Origin: a virus
IMG/VR virus record: IMGVR_UViG_3300020283_000015
Location: 1-33,638 of that record
DNA length: 33,638 nt
Strand: one strand, 5' to 3'
Part shown: positions 14,523 to 22,833 of the stretch, piece by piece
Layout of the letters: every line of letters begins with the position of its first letter
How positions within the stretch are numbered: the stretch's first letter is position 1
The notes under the pieces: model-generated
What the model saw: the letters and a program-made list of their open reading frames with translations, nothing else
What the model was told of the DNA's origin: nothing
Database searches by the model: none
Position numbers and translations under genes: made by a program

Positions 14523-15276
14523 TGATCAGCCATACTTACATTTAGATTTACTCAATGAAGACACAGCTAAAGAAATTCATGAAGAAGTGGTATGGGGTAT
14601 GTCCCAAACTGACAATACTATTTTTAGCGTTGGTGATGACTATAGTCGTGGTGATGCTTATACCAGATTTTTTGATTCGGAGTTTCTGGATGTAAAATAT
14701 GCTAGACAACAATTAACAGAACATGAAGAAAATAGAATTAAGGCGATACAGGTAGATGATTTTAAAAAGCAAAAGATTATGGAAAGGTATCTTAAGTTTG
14801 CGAAAGGTGCTTACTATCCATGGAGAGATGTATATCCAATCATGTATTCTCAATGGAATGAACAAGAACAAATTCATGGTAAATACATTCCAGAAGAAGC
14901 TAAGAAATTATTTCCAGGTACAATTAAATGGATATGGTCAAAGCTACCATTTAAACAAATCGGAAGAGTGAATATATTTGGTGTGGATAGTTCTCAGCAT
15001 ATTACAGTACATAGAGATAACAATCCATTTGTAATGTCAGTAGATCACCATTCAATTATGTTAAGTCCTGCAAGAAACAAGAGGAGTTTTATTTATGATC
15101 AGGAAAATGATAAAAAGTATTATGTTGATAGCAATTGTTATGTATTTCATGACCTTAATTATCATGGTGTTGACCCAAACCCTGAATGGACCTATACAAT
15201 TAGAGTCGATGGAATATTTACAGATGAATTCAAGAATACAATAGAATATAGGAGACCATGGCATGTCAAAAAATAA
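14476..15276 (+). CDS. 2OG/Fe(II) oxygenase-like protein
   Basis: This 266-residue protein has an HxD...H...R arrangement: His179 and Asp181 in ITVHRDNNPF, and His230 and Arg243 in HDLNYHGVDPNPEWTYTIRVDG. The spacing and beta-rich context fit a 2OG/Fe(II) oxygenase, though it is not of the same subfamily as the minus-strand genes. The N-terminal half is not recognised. ATG 14476 has AGAGGA just before it and lies inside uvsX. No later ATG in this frame would leave the gene clear of uvsX without losing conserved-looking sequence. It is placed between uvsX and helicase genes, so it is co-expressed with replication functions. Confidence 0.68.
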   Translation: MSKKLSKKIQPLITINDQPYLHLDLLNEDTAKEIHEEVVWGMSQTDNTIFSVGDDYSRGDAYTRFFDSEFLDVKYARQQLTEHEENRIKAIQVDDFKKQKIMERYLKFAKGAYYPWRDVYPIMYSQWNEQEQIHGKYIPEEAKKLFPGTIKWIWSKLPFKQIGRVNIFGVDSSQHITVHRDNNPFVMSVDHHSIMLSPARNKRSFIYDQENDKKYYVDSNCYVFHDLNYHGVDPNPEWTYTIRVDGIFTDEFKNTIEYRRPWHVKK

Positions 15277-15544
15277 TCCAAAGAATTTTAAACCATACAT
15301 AGACCCTGAGGGTGGTGAATGGATTCAAGTCACTGGTAAAGGTCATAAATATGAAGGTGTTATCTGGAGACCAGTAGATATGGAACTGAAAGAAGATAAG
15401 TTTAATTTTATGGTAGAGTTTCTTACTATAGAAGATGCAGAAAAGTATGCCAGAGAAGATAAGTTTCAGGCAATGGCATCAGATATTATTGCTGATATAT
15501 TAAATGTTAAAAAGAATGAAAGTCCGAGTATAATCAAACCATGA
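15263..15544 (+). CDS. Conserved hypothetical protein between uvsX and gene 41
   Basis: This 93-residue protein has a beta-rich N-terminal half (GGEWIQVTGKGHKYEGVIWRPVDME...FNFMVEFL) and a helical C-terminal half (IEDAEKYAREDKFQAMASDIIADIL). GGAG lies before ATG 15263, which overlaps the preceding gene, and its stop overlaps the helicase start. A role near the helicase or recombinase is suggested only by position. Confidence 0.7.
   Translation: MSKNNPKNFKPYIDPEGGEWIQVTGKGHKYEGVIWRPVDMELKEDKFNFMVEFLTIEDAEKYAREDKFQAMASDIIADILNVKKNESPSIIKP
15529..15534 (+). promoter_or_regulatory. TATAAT -10 box just before gene 41
   Basis: AG-TATAAT ends 6 nt before ATG 15541. Transcription 7 nt downstream would start on the A of the ATG. 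No ribosome binding site is present. Confidence 0.5.
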
Positions 15545-16911
15545 GTGTTGATTCAACAGAACTAAGAAAAGGTATCTTATACAATATGATGGTCAATGAA
15601 GACTATTGTAGAAAAGTTGCACCATTCCTTAAAGATGATTACTTCACAGAAAAGCATGAAAAAGTTGTGCTTGAAGAAATTATAAGATACTTCAATAAGA
15701 ATAATGCATTACCTAGTTCTGCTGCACTTAAGATTGAAGTTGAATCAAGAACAGATCTAACTGAACCAATCTATAACTCTATACAAGAATTCTTAAGTAA
15801 AGATATTCAGCCAATCAATAAAACAGAATGGTTAGTAAATAAAACAGAACAATGGTGTCAAGAGCGTGCTATTGTAAATGCAGTATATAAAGCTGTTAAT
15901 GTTATTGGTGGTGATGACAAGAAAACTCCAATGACAGCATTACCTGAATTATTACATGAAGCAATTGGTACTTCATTTGATAAATCTGTAGGTCATGATT
16001 ATACAGAAGAAGTTGAAGAAAGATGGGATTACTATAACAAGAAAGAAAACAAATTAGAAACCGGCCTTGAACATTTTGATTACATACTACGTGGTGGTAT
16101 ACCTGAAAAAACACTTGGTGTTATTATGGCTGGTACTGGTGTAGGTAAATCTTTATTTATGTGTTCTATATCATCAAGTTTACTTGAACGTGGTAAGAAT
16201 ATTCTTTATATTACTATGGAAATGGCTGAAGAAAAGATTGCACAAAGAATTGACCAGAATTTACTCGATATGAGTCAAGAAGAATTAGATTCTGTAGGTA
16301 AAGATAACTTCCTAAAAAGATTTCAAACCTTAAGAACTAAAACACAAGGCAGATTAGTAGTTAAAGAATATCCTACTGGCATGGCTACTGCTGCTCATTT
16401 CAGATCTTTACTTAAAGAACTAGATATGAAGAAAACATTTATGCCAGACGTTATTTGTGTAGACTATCTCAATATTTGTAATTCACTAGGCGTATCTAAG
16501 AATGCAAATAGTTATGAGAAAATAAAAGCCATTGCTGAAGAACTTCGTGCTCTAGCTATGGAATTCAATGTTCCTGTATTAACTGCTACACAAACAAATA
16601 GACAAGGAATGAATGATGCTGATGTCGGTATGACCGATGTTTCAGAATCATTTGGTTTGCCGATGACCGCAGATTATTTCTTTGCTATGACTACAAACGA
16701 TCAGCTTCGCAATGACAATATGATTCGTTTTAGTCAACTTAAAAATCGATATGGTGACCCAGCAGACAGAAAAAATTGGCTGCTGGGTGTCGATTATGCC
16801 CACATGAAAGTCACTGATATTAAAGACCAACCTACACATATAGAAGCACAAAACCATGCAGCCAAAAACCCTGAAACTGCTCAACCAACTCTTAATATTG
16901 ATTGGTCCTAA
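15541..16911 (+). CDS. 41: Replicative DNA helicase, T4 gp41 type
   Basis: This is the DnaB-family hexameric helicase that unwinds the fork and works with the primase. It has 456 residues (T4 gp41 has 475). An N-terminal helical domain (residues 1-130) precedes the RecA-like motor. Walker A is AGTGVGKS in IMAGTGVGKSLFM, a TMEMAEEKIAQRID stretch matches helicase motif H1a, and Walker B is VICVDYLNIC. A sensor-like LTATQTNRQG follows. The tail is unstructured. ATG 15541 overlaps the stop of the preceding gene and also lies 6 nt after a TATAAT box, so it could be made both from a coupled and from a leaderless mRNA. Confidence 0.95.
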   Translation: MSVDSTELRKGILYNMMVNEDYCRKVAPFLKDDYFTEKHEKVVLEEIIRYFNKNNALPSSAALKIEVESRTDLTEPIYNSIQEFLSKDIQPINKTEWLVNKTEQWCQERAIVNAVYKAVNVIGGDDKKTPMTALPELLHEAIGTSFDKSVGHDYTEEVEERWDYYNKKENKLETGLEHFDYILRGGIPEKTLGVIMAGTGVGKSLFMCSISSSLLERGKNILYITMEMAEEKIAQRIDQNLLDMSQEELDSVGKDNFLKRFQTLRTKTQGRLVVKEYPTGMATAAHFRSLLKELDMKKTFMPDVICVDYLNICNSLGVSKNANSYEKIKAIAEELRALAMEFNVPVLTATQTNRQGMNDADVGMTDVSESFGLPMTADYFFAMTTNDQLRNDNMIRFSQLKNRYGDPADRKNWLLGVDYAHMKVTDIKDQPTHIEAQNHAAKNPETAQPTLNIDWS

Positions 16912-16987
16912 ATCTTACTTTAAGAGTATATTAGAAATCATTACATGTATTTTCATTATCGGTGGTGTAATTAGACACTGGAATTAG
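16856..16987 (+). CDS. Possible small membrane protein after gene 41
   Basis: A 43-residue open frame starts inside the helicase gene (MQPKTLKLLNQLLILIG) and continues past its stop to HWN. Residues 23-38 (KSILEIITCIFIIGGV) form a hydrophobic segment fit for one membrane span. The only in-frame ATG is at 16856; TTG 16898 is another possible start. It would explain the otherwise empty 100 nt before rnh. Evidence is limited to length and hydrophobicity. Confidence 0.33.
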   Translation: MQPKTLKLLNQLLILIGPKSYFKSILEIITCIFIIGGVIRHWN

Positions 16988-16993
16988 TATAAT
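16988..16993 (+). promoter_or_regulatory. TATAAT -10 box for rnh
   Basis: AG-TATAAT lies 21 nt before ATG 17015. Initiation near 17000 leaves a short leader containing AAAGGAG, so this is a conventional leader, unlike the other TATAAT sites. Confidence 0.45.
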
Positions 16994-17014
16994 AATAATA
17001 GCAAAGGAGATAAT

Positions 17015-17890
17015 ATGATTTTATTAGATTTCAGTTCAATAGCAATGTCAGCTATGTTTCCACGTATCGAGGAGTTTGATGAGGATAGAGACCTTATTAG
17101 ACATACAATGATTAACATTATACGTAAATATAATGCTGATTACAGAGATGATTATGGTGAACTAATTGTATGTATGGATGCTGCCAATTCATGGCGTAGA
17201 GAATATTTTGCACCATATAAAGCCAATCGTAGAAAGAATAGAAATAATAGTATACATGATTGGGATGGTATCTTTAAGATGATTAATCAGGTACGTGATG
17301 ATATTATACAGTATAGTCCATTTAAATGTATATGGGTAGATACATGTGAAGCTGATGATTGTATTGGTACTATTGTAGAGAAGACTAATGGATATTTTAA
17401 GGGTTTAAAGATACTAGAACCTGAACCAATACTTATTGTATCTCCTGATGGTGATTTCAAACAATTACAGAAGTATCCTAATGTCAAACAGTGGTCAAAC
17501 ATACAGAAAAAATGGGTTAAATCAGATAATCCTGAAGAAGAACTATTTGAAAAGATTTGTAAAGGTGATACTGGTGATGGTGTTCCAAATGTATTATCTG
17601 ATGATGAGGTACTTATTACTGAAGGTGCTAGACAAACACCAGTCACAAAGAAGCAAATGACAATGCTTAAAGGTGACCAAAACGATTGGACTACACAAGT
17701 ACAGCGTAGATTTATTAGAAATAAGACACTTATCGATCTTACACAGACTCCTGAAGCTCAGAAAGATGAGATCATGAAGCAATATAATGGTGAATCCTTT
17801 GGTTCTATACAGTCATGGATGTCATATCTCATGAAACACCAAATGAAGCTGCATTTAGAATCTTTAACAGATTTTGAAGTTCGCAAATAA
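17015..17890 (+). CDS. rnh: RNase H / 5'-3' exonuclease, T4 Rnh type
   Basis: This FEN-1-like nuclease removes RNA primers from Okazaki fragments. It has 291 residues (T4 Rnh has 305). Acidic metal ligands are visible in order: MILLDFSSIAM at the N-terminus, VCMDAANSWRREYFAPYKANR, TCEADDCIGTI, IVSPDGDFKQL and KGDTGDGVPNV, the last being the helix-hairpin-helix region. AAAGGAG lies 5 nt before the ATG. It follows the helicase gene, which fits a lagging-strand gene group. Confidence 0.93.
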   Translation: MILLDFSSIAMSAMFPRIEEFDEDRDLIRHTMINIIRKYNADYRDDYGELIVCMDAANSWRREYFAPYKANRRKNRNNSIHDWDGIFKMINQVRDDIIQYSPFKCIWVDTCEADDCIGTIVEKTNGYFKGLKILEPEPILIVSPDGDFKQLQKYPNVKQWSNIQKKWVKSDNPEEELFEKICKGDTGDGVPNVLSDDEVLITEGARQTPVTKKQMTMLKGDQNDWTTQVQRRFIRNKTLIDLTQTPEAQKDEIMKQYNGESFGSIQSWMSYLMKHQMKLHLESLTDFEVRK

Positions 17891-17896
17891 TAAATA
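17889..17896 (+). promoter_or_regulatory. Late-like promoter AATAAATA with palindrome
   Basis: AATAAATATATT differs from the hsp20 box only in the first base. It is followed by the perfect 12-bp palindrome ATTGTCGACAAT (17898-17909) at the expected RNA start, then AAGGAG and the ATG at 17935. Confidence 0.42.
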
Positions 17897-17934
17897 TATT
17901 GTCGACAATTTAACATTATTTAAGGAGACTCCAA

Positions 17935-18585
17935 ATGGCATATAAAGGTTATAGAAAACCATTCGTATTTAGAGGTTCAGACTCAGAGACATCTCTGCAG
18001 TATGTAGGATCTATTGATACGACTACCACTGGAACTACTGATTCTGACGATAATACATTAGCTACAGTCGGCGGTTTTGGAGTCACTCATGCAGTCACTT
18101 CTAGAAAAGCAAGCCCGAACACAGTAGCTACTAGCGATTCCGATGGAAACAAAGGAACAGTCAAATCATTAGAGATTCTAGAAGCACTGCCAGGTTGGTA
18201 CATGAAAGGTGATTCATCTAAAGGACCTACATCAATTGCAGATTCTGATGGTGAAGGCGTATTCGGTACAGACCTAGGAACTTCTACTGATGTTCAGGTT
18301 GAAAATGGTATATACACTTTAAGCTTCGCAACTAGAGATTCTGACTGTGGCATAGGAGACTATGTTGTAGCAGTTCAGGGTGGTGGAGTTTATTATGAAG
18401 GTTATGTCACTGGCAAAACAGATGGAAACAATGATATTCAGATTCGTCCGGTATCAGGAAACTGGCAAGGTTTTGACGGTACAGCAGCTTGGAAATATAC
18501 AACTTCAAACCAACAGCATAAAGGTCAAGATATTGAGTTTGCTGGAACAGTAGTAGATGCACCAGCAGCTAAATTTAAAATCTAA
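17935..18585 (+). CDS. Ser/Thr/Gly-rich protein, possibly a virion component
   Basis: This 216-residue protein is not recognised. It is rich in Thr, Ser, Asp and Gly, predicted beta, with few Lys in the central part and four TDSD, ATSDSD or ADSDG-like repeats. The last third contains alternating strand-like segments (YVVAVQGGGVYYEGYVTGKT, DIQIRPVSGNW). Such composition is common in phage decoration, fibre and capsid-associated proteins. The leader has AAGGAG and a late-like box, which fits a structural gene. Its G+C looks a little higher than its neighbours. Confidence 0.6.
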   Translation: MAYKGYRKPFVFRGSDSETSLQYVGSIDTTTTGTTDSDDNTLATVGGFGVTHAVTSRKASPNTVATSDSDGNKGTVKSLEILEALPGWYMKGDSSKGPTSIADSDGEGVFGTDLGTSTDVQVENGIYTLSFATRDSDCGIGDYVVAVQGGGVYYEGYVTGKTDGNNDIQIRPVSGNWQGFDGTAAWKYTTSNQQHKGQDIEFAGTVVDAPAAKFKI

Positions 18586-18597
18586 AGGTAGTTAATT

Positions 18598-19134
18598 ATG
18601 GCAACAGCGGTTATTACTTGGGGCAGAATGAACCCACCAACTGCAGGTCATGAGAAACTGGTTAACAAAGTAAGAAAGGCTTCCCGTATTCATAAAGGGA
18701 AGCCTTTCATTTATCTAACAAAAACATTCAAGAAACCCAAAGACCCACTTCCATATAGAGATAAACTGAAGCTTGCAAAGAAAGCTTTCGGTAATATAGT
18801 GCAAGATCATAAGAGTAGAACTATTATTGAGCTTATGAAAGAGCTTGAAAAGAAATATGATGATATGGTATTGGTGGTAGGATCAGATAGAGTAGCAGAA
18901 TTTGAAACACTCTTAAACAAATATAATGGAAAAGATTACACATATTCTAGTATAACTATAGTATCTGCAGGTGAAAGAGACCCTGACGCTGAAGGTGTAT
19001 CTGGAATGTCTGCAAGCAAGATGAGACAGTTCGCAAAAGATGATGACTACGATTCTTTTGAGAAAGGTTTACCATCATTAATTAAAAAACCAGATGCTAA
19101 AAAAGCATTTGATACGGTAAGAAAAAACATATAA
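18598..19134 (+). CDS. Nucleotidylyltransferase (cytidylyltransferase-like)
   Basis: This 178-residue protein has an adenylyl/cytidylyltransferase fold. The N-terminal strand and nucleotide-binding motif is TWGRMNPPTAGHEKL (TxGH form of HxGH), MVLVVGSDR lies in the centre, and GMSASKMRQFA near residues 139-149 corresponds to the ISSTxxR motif. It would transfer a nucleotide to a phosphate-bearing substrate; NadM/NadR-type enzymes use this layout. The gene follows a possible structural gene after 12 nt. An unusual 12-bp inverted repeat lies inside its 5' part (18674-18708). Confidence 0.75.
   Translation: MATAVITWGRMNPPTAGHEKLVNKVRKASRIHKGKPFIYLTKTFKKPKDPLPYRDKLKLAKKAFGNIVQDHKSRTIIELMKELEKKYDDMVLVVGSDRVAEFETLLNKYNGKDYTYSSITIVSAGERDPDAEGVSGMSASKMRQFAKDDDYDSFEKGLPSLIKKPDAKKAFDTVRKNI
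18674..18708 (+). repeat. Perfect 12-bp inverted repeat inside a coding region
   Basis: GAAAGGCTTCCC and GGGAAGCCTTTC are separated by 11 nt. The RNA hairpin would be very stable, comparable to the terminator at 3056, but no U-tract follows (ATTTATC). It lies about 75 nt into the nucleotidylyltransferase gene. Confidence 0.85.
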
Positions 19135-19142
19135 AGGATATT

Positions 19143-19721
19143 ATGAAAACACAAGATGCACAAGTATACGAGATTCTAGAAGAACTAGATTCATGTACTA
19201 CTAAACAAAGAAAAGTTGATTTAATCAACACTAAATATAGCAATCATACACCACTACAGTATGTACTCAGATGGAACTTTGATAGATCTATAAAGTCTCT
19301 TCTACCAGAAGGTGAACCACCTTTTGATAAGGAAAGAAAAGATGGTGATTCACCACAAGCTTTATGGTCTTATTTAAAGATGTTCCCTAATTTTGTAGAC
19401 TCTGCACAGGGTAGACAATTACCAGAATTAAAAAGAGAAAATCTTTTTATTGAAATGTTAGATGCACTAGATCTTGAAGAAGCAAATGTAATAGTGTTAG
19501 CTAAAGATGGTAAGTTAGATGAGAAGTATAATATTACAATTGATGTAGTAAATGCTGCATATCCTGATATTGGATTAGTATCCGATCCTATCCCTGAACC
19601 TACTCCAAAAGAACAAAAAGAAGACCTATTATCGCAAGCAAAGAGCATAAAGGAACAAGTAAAAGAATTAAATAGTCTAGCAAAAGAGCTAACTGAAAAA
19701 GCTAAAGCGATAACGGAGTAG
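19143..19721 (+). CDS. Conserved T4-like phage protein with coiled-coil tail (DUF6433-like)
   Basis: This 192-residue protein resembles, by recall, a family common in T4-like phages: VLRWNFDRSIKSLLPEGEPPF, then ALWSYLKMFPNFVDS and LPELKRENLFIEMLDALDLEEANVIVLAKDGKL. A proline-rich linker (DPIPEPTPKEQK) leads to a C-terminal helix with heptad character. The function is unknown. A weak ribosome binding site (AAAGGATATT) precedes the ATG. It lies 8 nt after the nucleotidylyltransferase gene and 3 nt before the SOD-like gene. Confidence 0.7.
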   Translation: MKTQDAQVYEILEELDSCTTKQRKVDLINTKYSNHTPLQYVLRWNFDRSIKSLLPEGEPPFDKERKDGDSPQALWSYLKMFPNFVDSAQGRQLPELKRENLFIEMLDALDLEEANVIVLAKDGKLDEKYNITIDVVNAAYPDIGLVSDPIPEPTPKEQKEDLLSQAKSIKEQVKELNSLAKELTEKAKAITE

Positions 19722-19724
19722 AGT

Positions 19725-20237
19725 ATGTCACCATTGGAATGCGTGAAGTTTGGTCACGATATTGGCCAATTAAAGCCAGCAATTAATGAAGTTGGTTTTG
19801 ATATACATTATAATAAGATCTACAAAAAACTTGTAGATGACTTCAACCAAGGTGTTGGTGATTTTGCATTTAATAAAGCCGGAGCACATCTTCATAAGTT
19901 GTACTTCGAAAATTTAAGGGAACGTAGAGATACAAATGTCCCTATTGGAAAAGCGGAACATATCATAACTCAAAGATATGGGAACTTTAATAATTTTAAG
20001 AAGCAAGTACAAGAACAAGCTTCTAGATTACAAGGTTCTGGATGGGTATTTATGAACATGCAAGGATATGTGAATATAATACCTAATTATAGAATTGTAG
20101 ATAATGTTGCTATGATTATTGATTGTTGGGAACATGCCTATGCATATACTTTCGGTCATGATAGAGCAGCGTTTATAGATTCTGTATTTGATATTATTAA
20201 TTGGGACACTGTAAATACTCGTTTAAACGGTGAGTAA
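19725..20237 (+). CDS. Fe/Mn superoxide dismutase-like protein
   Basis: This 170-residue protein has the two-domain Fe/Mn SOD layout with all four metal ligands: His28 (FDIHYNKIY), His57 (LHKLYF, matching NHxxFW), Asp133 and His137 (IDCWEHAYA). GSGWVFM and YRIVDNVAMIIDCWEHAY match core strands of the C-terminal domain. It is shorter than the usual 190-210 residues. The second-sphere residues that follow the first ligand (His30 and Tyr34 in E. coli MnSOD) are Ile and Leu here, so activity may differ. It overlaps nothing but abuts both neighbours, and could protect replication proteins or the host during infection. Confidence 0.72.
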   Translation: MSPLECVKFGHDIGQLKPAINEVGFDIHYNKIYKKLVDDFNQGVGDFAFNKAGAHLHKLYFENLRERRDTNVPIGKAEHIITQRYGNFNNFKKQVQEQASRLQGSGWVFMNMQGYVNIIPNYRIVDNVAMIIDCWEHAYAYTFGHDRAAFIDSVFDIINWDTVNTRLNGE

Positions 20238-21623
20238 ATGTGTGTAGTTGCTGCAAAGCACTTTAAAGGCCACGGTTGGATATTAGTTAAGAATAGAGAT
20301 CGTAATTATCCAACTGAGGTAAAATTAGTTCAGTCACAAAGATCAGGAATCGAAAGATTATTCCTGCGAGATACCACTACTGGTTATAGTGAAGGCCTTA
20401 ACGAAACAGGTCTATCAATAGTTTCTGCTTCAGTAATGGTAAAGAAAGATGAGAAAGAAGGTGGTGGTAGAGCATCTGATTCTCAGAACTGGACATCACC
20501 AGATGGTCAAAGAATTAGAAGAGCACTATATCAAAAGACTGTAAAAGGTGCAATCAAATCATTATTAGATTCACAGATTCCTGGTAATACTCTTATTACA
20601 GATGGTAAAGAATGCTATCTTATAGAATCAGCATATACAAACTACGAAAAACCAAATCAAAAATATCATAGTATAGTCAAGAAAATAAGTCCATCTGATA
20701 TATGTGTAAGAACAAATCATGGTATTGAACTACCATGGACTGGATATGATATGAAAGACCCTGATCAAAAGCCTGATAGAATATCATCTGAAAGCAGATT
20801 GAAGATAGCAACAAAGGAAGTTAAGAAAGCACAGGATCCACAAGCATTATTGAATGCTCTAGGTGTAGCACCTGAAAAAGACCCACAAATGAATCCAATA
20901 AGAATCAATAAGGGTAAAGGTGTAATGAGAACTACTGGTCAAATTATGTTGAATCCATTAGAAAGAGTATTTACATATAGACCCACAATGTCAGAAGTAG
21001 AGTTGAAGAACTACAATAAAATTAATCAGAAAGAATCTAAAACATTCTTTGAAATCATTTCAAATAGAGAGTTAATTAGTTTTGGTACATTTGGTGAAGA
21101 CAGTAAGAGAGTACCTAGAAAACCTGGTCAAAAAGCAAATAGTAGTAAGCATAGTGATTTATACACTGATGAAAATCCTAAAGGTACTATACACGGTCTT
21201 GGTTTTACTGATGCAGCAAAAGCAAAACAAAGTCTTAATAAGATTGAAGGTTCAGGGAAGACAGATGCACATAAAATGCAGGCAGCGATTGCAATGTCAC
21301 AAAGAGCAAAGTTTGCCGCAAGAGATGCAAAAGACCCAGAGAAAAAGAAAGACTTAGCTGCAGCACATAAGACTTATCAATCATGGATAGATAAGAACAA
21401 AAAGTCTGAAGATTTTGCAGAAGGTACAGAGTCATGGGAAGCTGGTTATAAAAGACGTGTAGTAAAAACTACTAAGCCAGAACATAAGAACAAAGGTCTA
21501 ATGTGGAGAATTAAGGGCAAGGATAGAGATGAGATCAGTATAAAACTATATAAAGATAAACCATCCTTTGCAGAATTTAAAAAACAAATGAAAAGAGTTG
21601 CAGGACATGAATTTGGCGGTTAA
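20238..21623 (+). CDS. Ntn-hydrolase fused to phage-specific C-terminal modules
   Basis: This 461-residue protein begins MCVVAAKHFKGHGWILVKNRDRN. Removal of Met exposes Cys2 as an N-terminal nucleophile, as in Ntn hydrolases of the acyltransferase, choloylglycine or C69 type, and NRD is a usual companion motif. Residues 1-210 fit that hydrolase (SASVMV, ITDGKECYLIESA, VRTNHGIELPWTGYD). Residues about 300-400 form a separate module (SSKHSDLYTDENPKGT.HGLGF, then DAHKMQAAIAMSQRAK), and the last 50 residues another (WRIKGK.RDEISIKLY...MKRVAGHEFGG). I recall both modules from unrelated marine phage proteins. The substrate is unknown; amide hydrolysis is the likely reaction. Confidence 0.68.
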   Translation: MCVVAAKHFKGHGWILVKNRDRNYPTEVKLVQSQRSGIERLFLRDTTTGYSEGLNETGLSIVSASVMVKKDEKEGGGRASDSQNWTSPDGQRIRRALYQKTVKGAIKSLLDSQIPGNTLITDGKECYLIESAYTNYEKPNQKYHSIVKKISPSDICVRTNHGIELPWTGYDMKDPDQKPDRISSESRLKIATKEVKKAQDPQALLNALGVAPEKDPQMNPIRINKGKGVMRTTGQIMLNPLERVFTYRPTMSEVELKNYNKINQKESKTFFEIISNRELISFGTFGEDSKRVPRKPGQKANSSKHSDLYTDENPKGTIHGLGFTDAAKAKQSLNKIEGSGKTDAHKMQAAIAMSQRAKFAARDAKDPEKKKDLAAAHKTYQSWIDKNKKSEDFAEGTESWEAGYKRRVVKTTKPEHKNKGLMWRIKGKDRDEISIKLYKDKPSFAEFKKQMKRVAGHEFGG

Positions 21624-22833
21624 TGAATACTTATTGGAAATGGCTAACAGCGAGCAGAATCTACATCTTACACATGTTGATGAAGATATATTTGAGAGAG
21701 GTGATGCTGGTGCAATGGCCGCAATACAATCATGCAGAAATGTATTAGATGGTGTAGGTGAAGGTGAAACTGCACTTACGATTAAATGGGACGGAGCTCC
21801 TGCAATTTTTGCTGGTATTGACCCTTCTGATGGTCAGTTCTTTGTATCTACAAAATCAGCTTTTAATAAAACTCCACTATTATACAAGGGACCAGCAGAT
21901 GCTTCTAAATTCAAGACTGGTAAAAAACTAGCAATTGCTCATAGAGAGTTTCAGAATATTGGTATACCTAAAGGTGTTGTATTGCAAGGTGATCTCATGT
22001 TTACTAAGGGTGATCAGAAGTATGAAACTATTGATGGTAAAAGATATATTACTGCACATCCTAATACTATTGTATATGCGTGGGATGCTGAAAGTGAAGT
22101 AGGTAAACAAATCAGAAATGCAAATATAGGTGTTGTTTGGCATACAACTTATTCTGGTAAGTCATTGCAAACTATGAAAGCAAGATTTGGTGTAAATGTC
22201 AAGAAACTAAAAGGTCATCGTGGTATATGGATGGATGATGCTTATTTTAAAGGTGCTAATGTAGCCTTCTCTAGTTCAGAGAAAGCAAAGGTAGAAAAAT
22301 TATTAAGTGCTGCAGAAGCTAAAGTCGGTAAATTTAATAAGCTCAGAGATATTATGTCTTTGATACCACAAGCGGCTATTGGTGCTGGTATCAAAACATT
22401 CATCAACTCAAATATTAGAAAAGGTCAATTACCTACAGCAAGAAAAAATCCTGTAAAAGACTACATTGAGTATGTAGATAAGTACTATGAAGATAAGGTA
22501 ATCAGTAAGTTAAAGACAGACAAAGCAATAGACTCTAAGAGAGCAGCAAAGAAACAATTAAGATCTGAGCTTGGTAAGAATGCTGCTATTTTAAAAGCTG
22601 CATTTGAATATGTAGATTTAATTACACAGGCTAAAGTACAAATCATTAAGAAACTTGTATCGTTAGATAAACAAAAACAATTTGTTAAAACAAGCAAAGG
22701 TTTTAAGGTGACAAATCCAGAAGGTTTTGTAGCTATAAATTCTAAGAAAGGTGAAGCTGTAAAATTTGTAGACAGATTAGAATTTAGTTATAATAACTTC
22801 TCTGATAGTGTCATTAAAGGATGGCAGAAATGA
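21607..22833 (+). CDS. KWDG protein, ligase/nucleotidyltransferase-like (DUF6267-like)
   Basis: The chosen start, ATG 21607, gives 408 residues and a small overlap with the preceding gene; TTG 21598 is a weaker option. LTIKWDGAPAIFAG (Lys60-Trp-Asp-Gly) matches motif I of ATP-dependent ligases and capping enzymes. VVLQGDLMFTKGDQ and NTIVYAWD stand where motifs III and IV would be, and EAVKFVDRLEF lies near the end. It resembles a family found in cyanophages and other T4-like phages. The chemistry, if any, would be nucleotidyl transfer to nucleic acid or protein; the nucleophile Lys60 is present. The long helical C-terminal half is specific to the family. Confidence 0.7.
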   Translation: MNLAVNEYLLEMANSEQNLHLTHVDEDIFERGDAGAMAAIQSCRNVLDGVGEGETALTIKWDGAPAIFAGIDPSDGQFFVSTKSAFNKTPLLYKGPADASKFKTGKKLAIAHREFQNIGIPKGVVLQGDLMFTKGDQKYETIDGKRYITAHPNTIVYAWDAESEVGKQIRNANIGVVWHTTYSGKSLQTMKARFGVNVKKLKGHRGIWMDDAYFKGANVAFSSSEKAKVEKLLSAAEAKVGKFNKLRDIMSLIPQAAIGAGIKTFINSNIRKGQLPTARKNPVKDYIEYVDKYYEDKVISKLKTDKAIDSKRAAKKQLRSELGKNAAILKAAFEYVDLITQAKVQIIKKLVSLDKQKQFVKTSKGFKVTNPEGFVAINSKKGEAVKFVDRLEFSYNNFSDSVIKGWQK

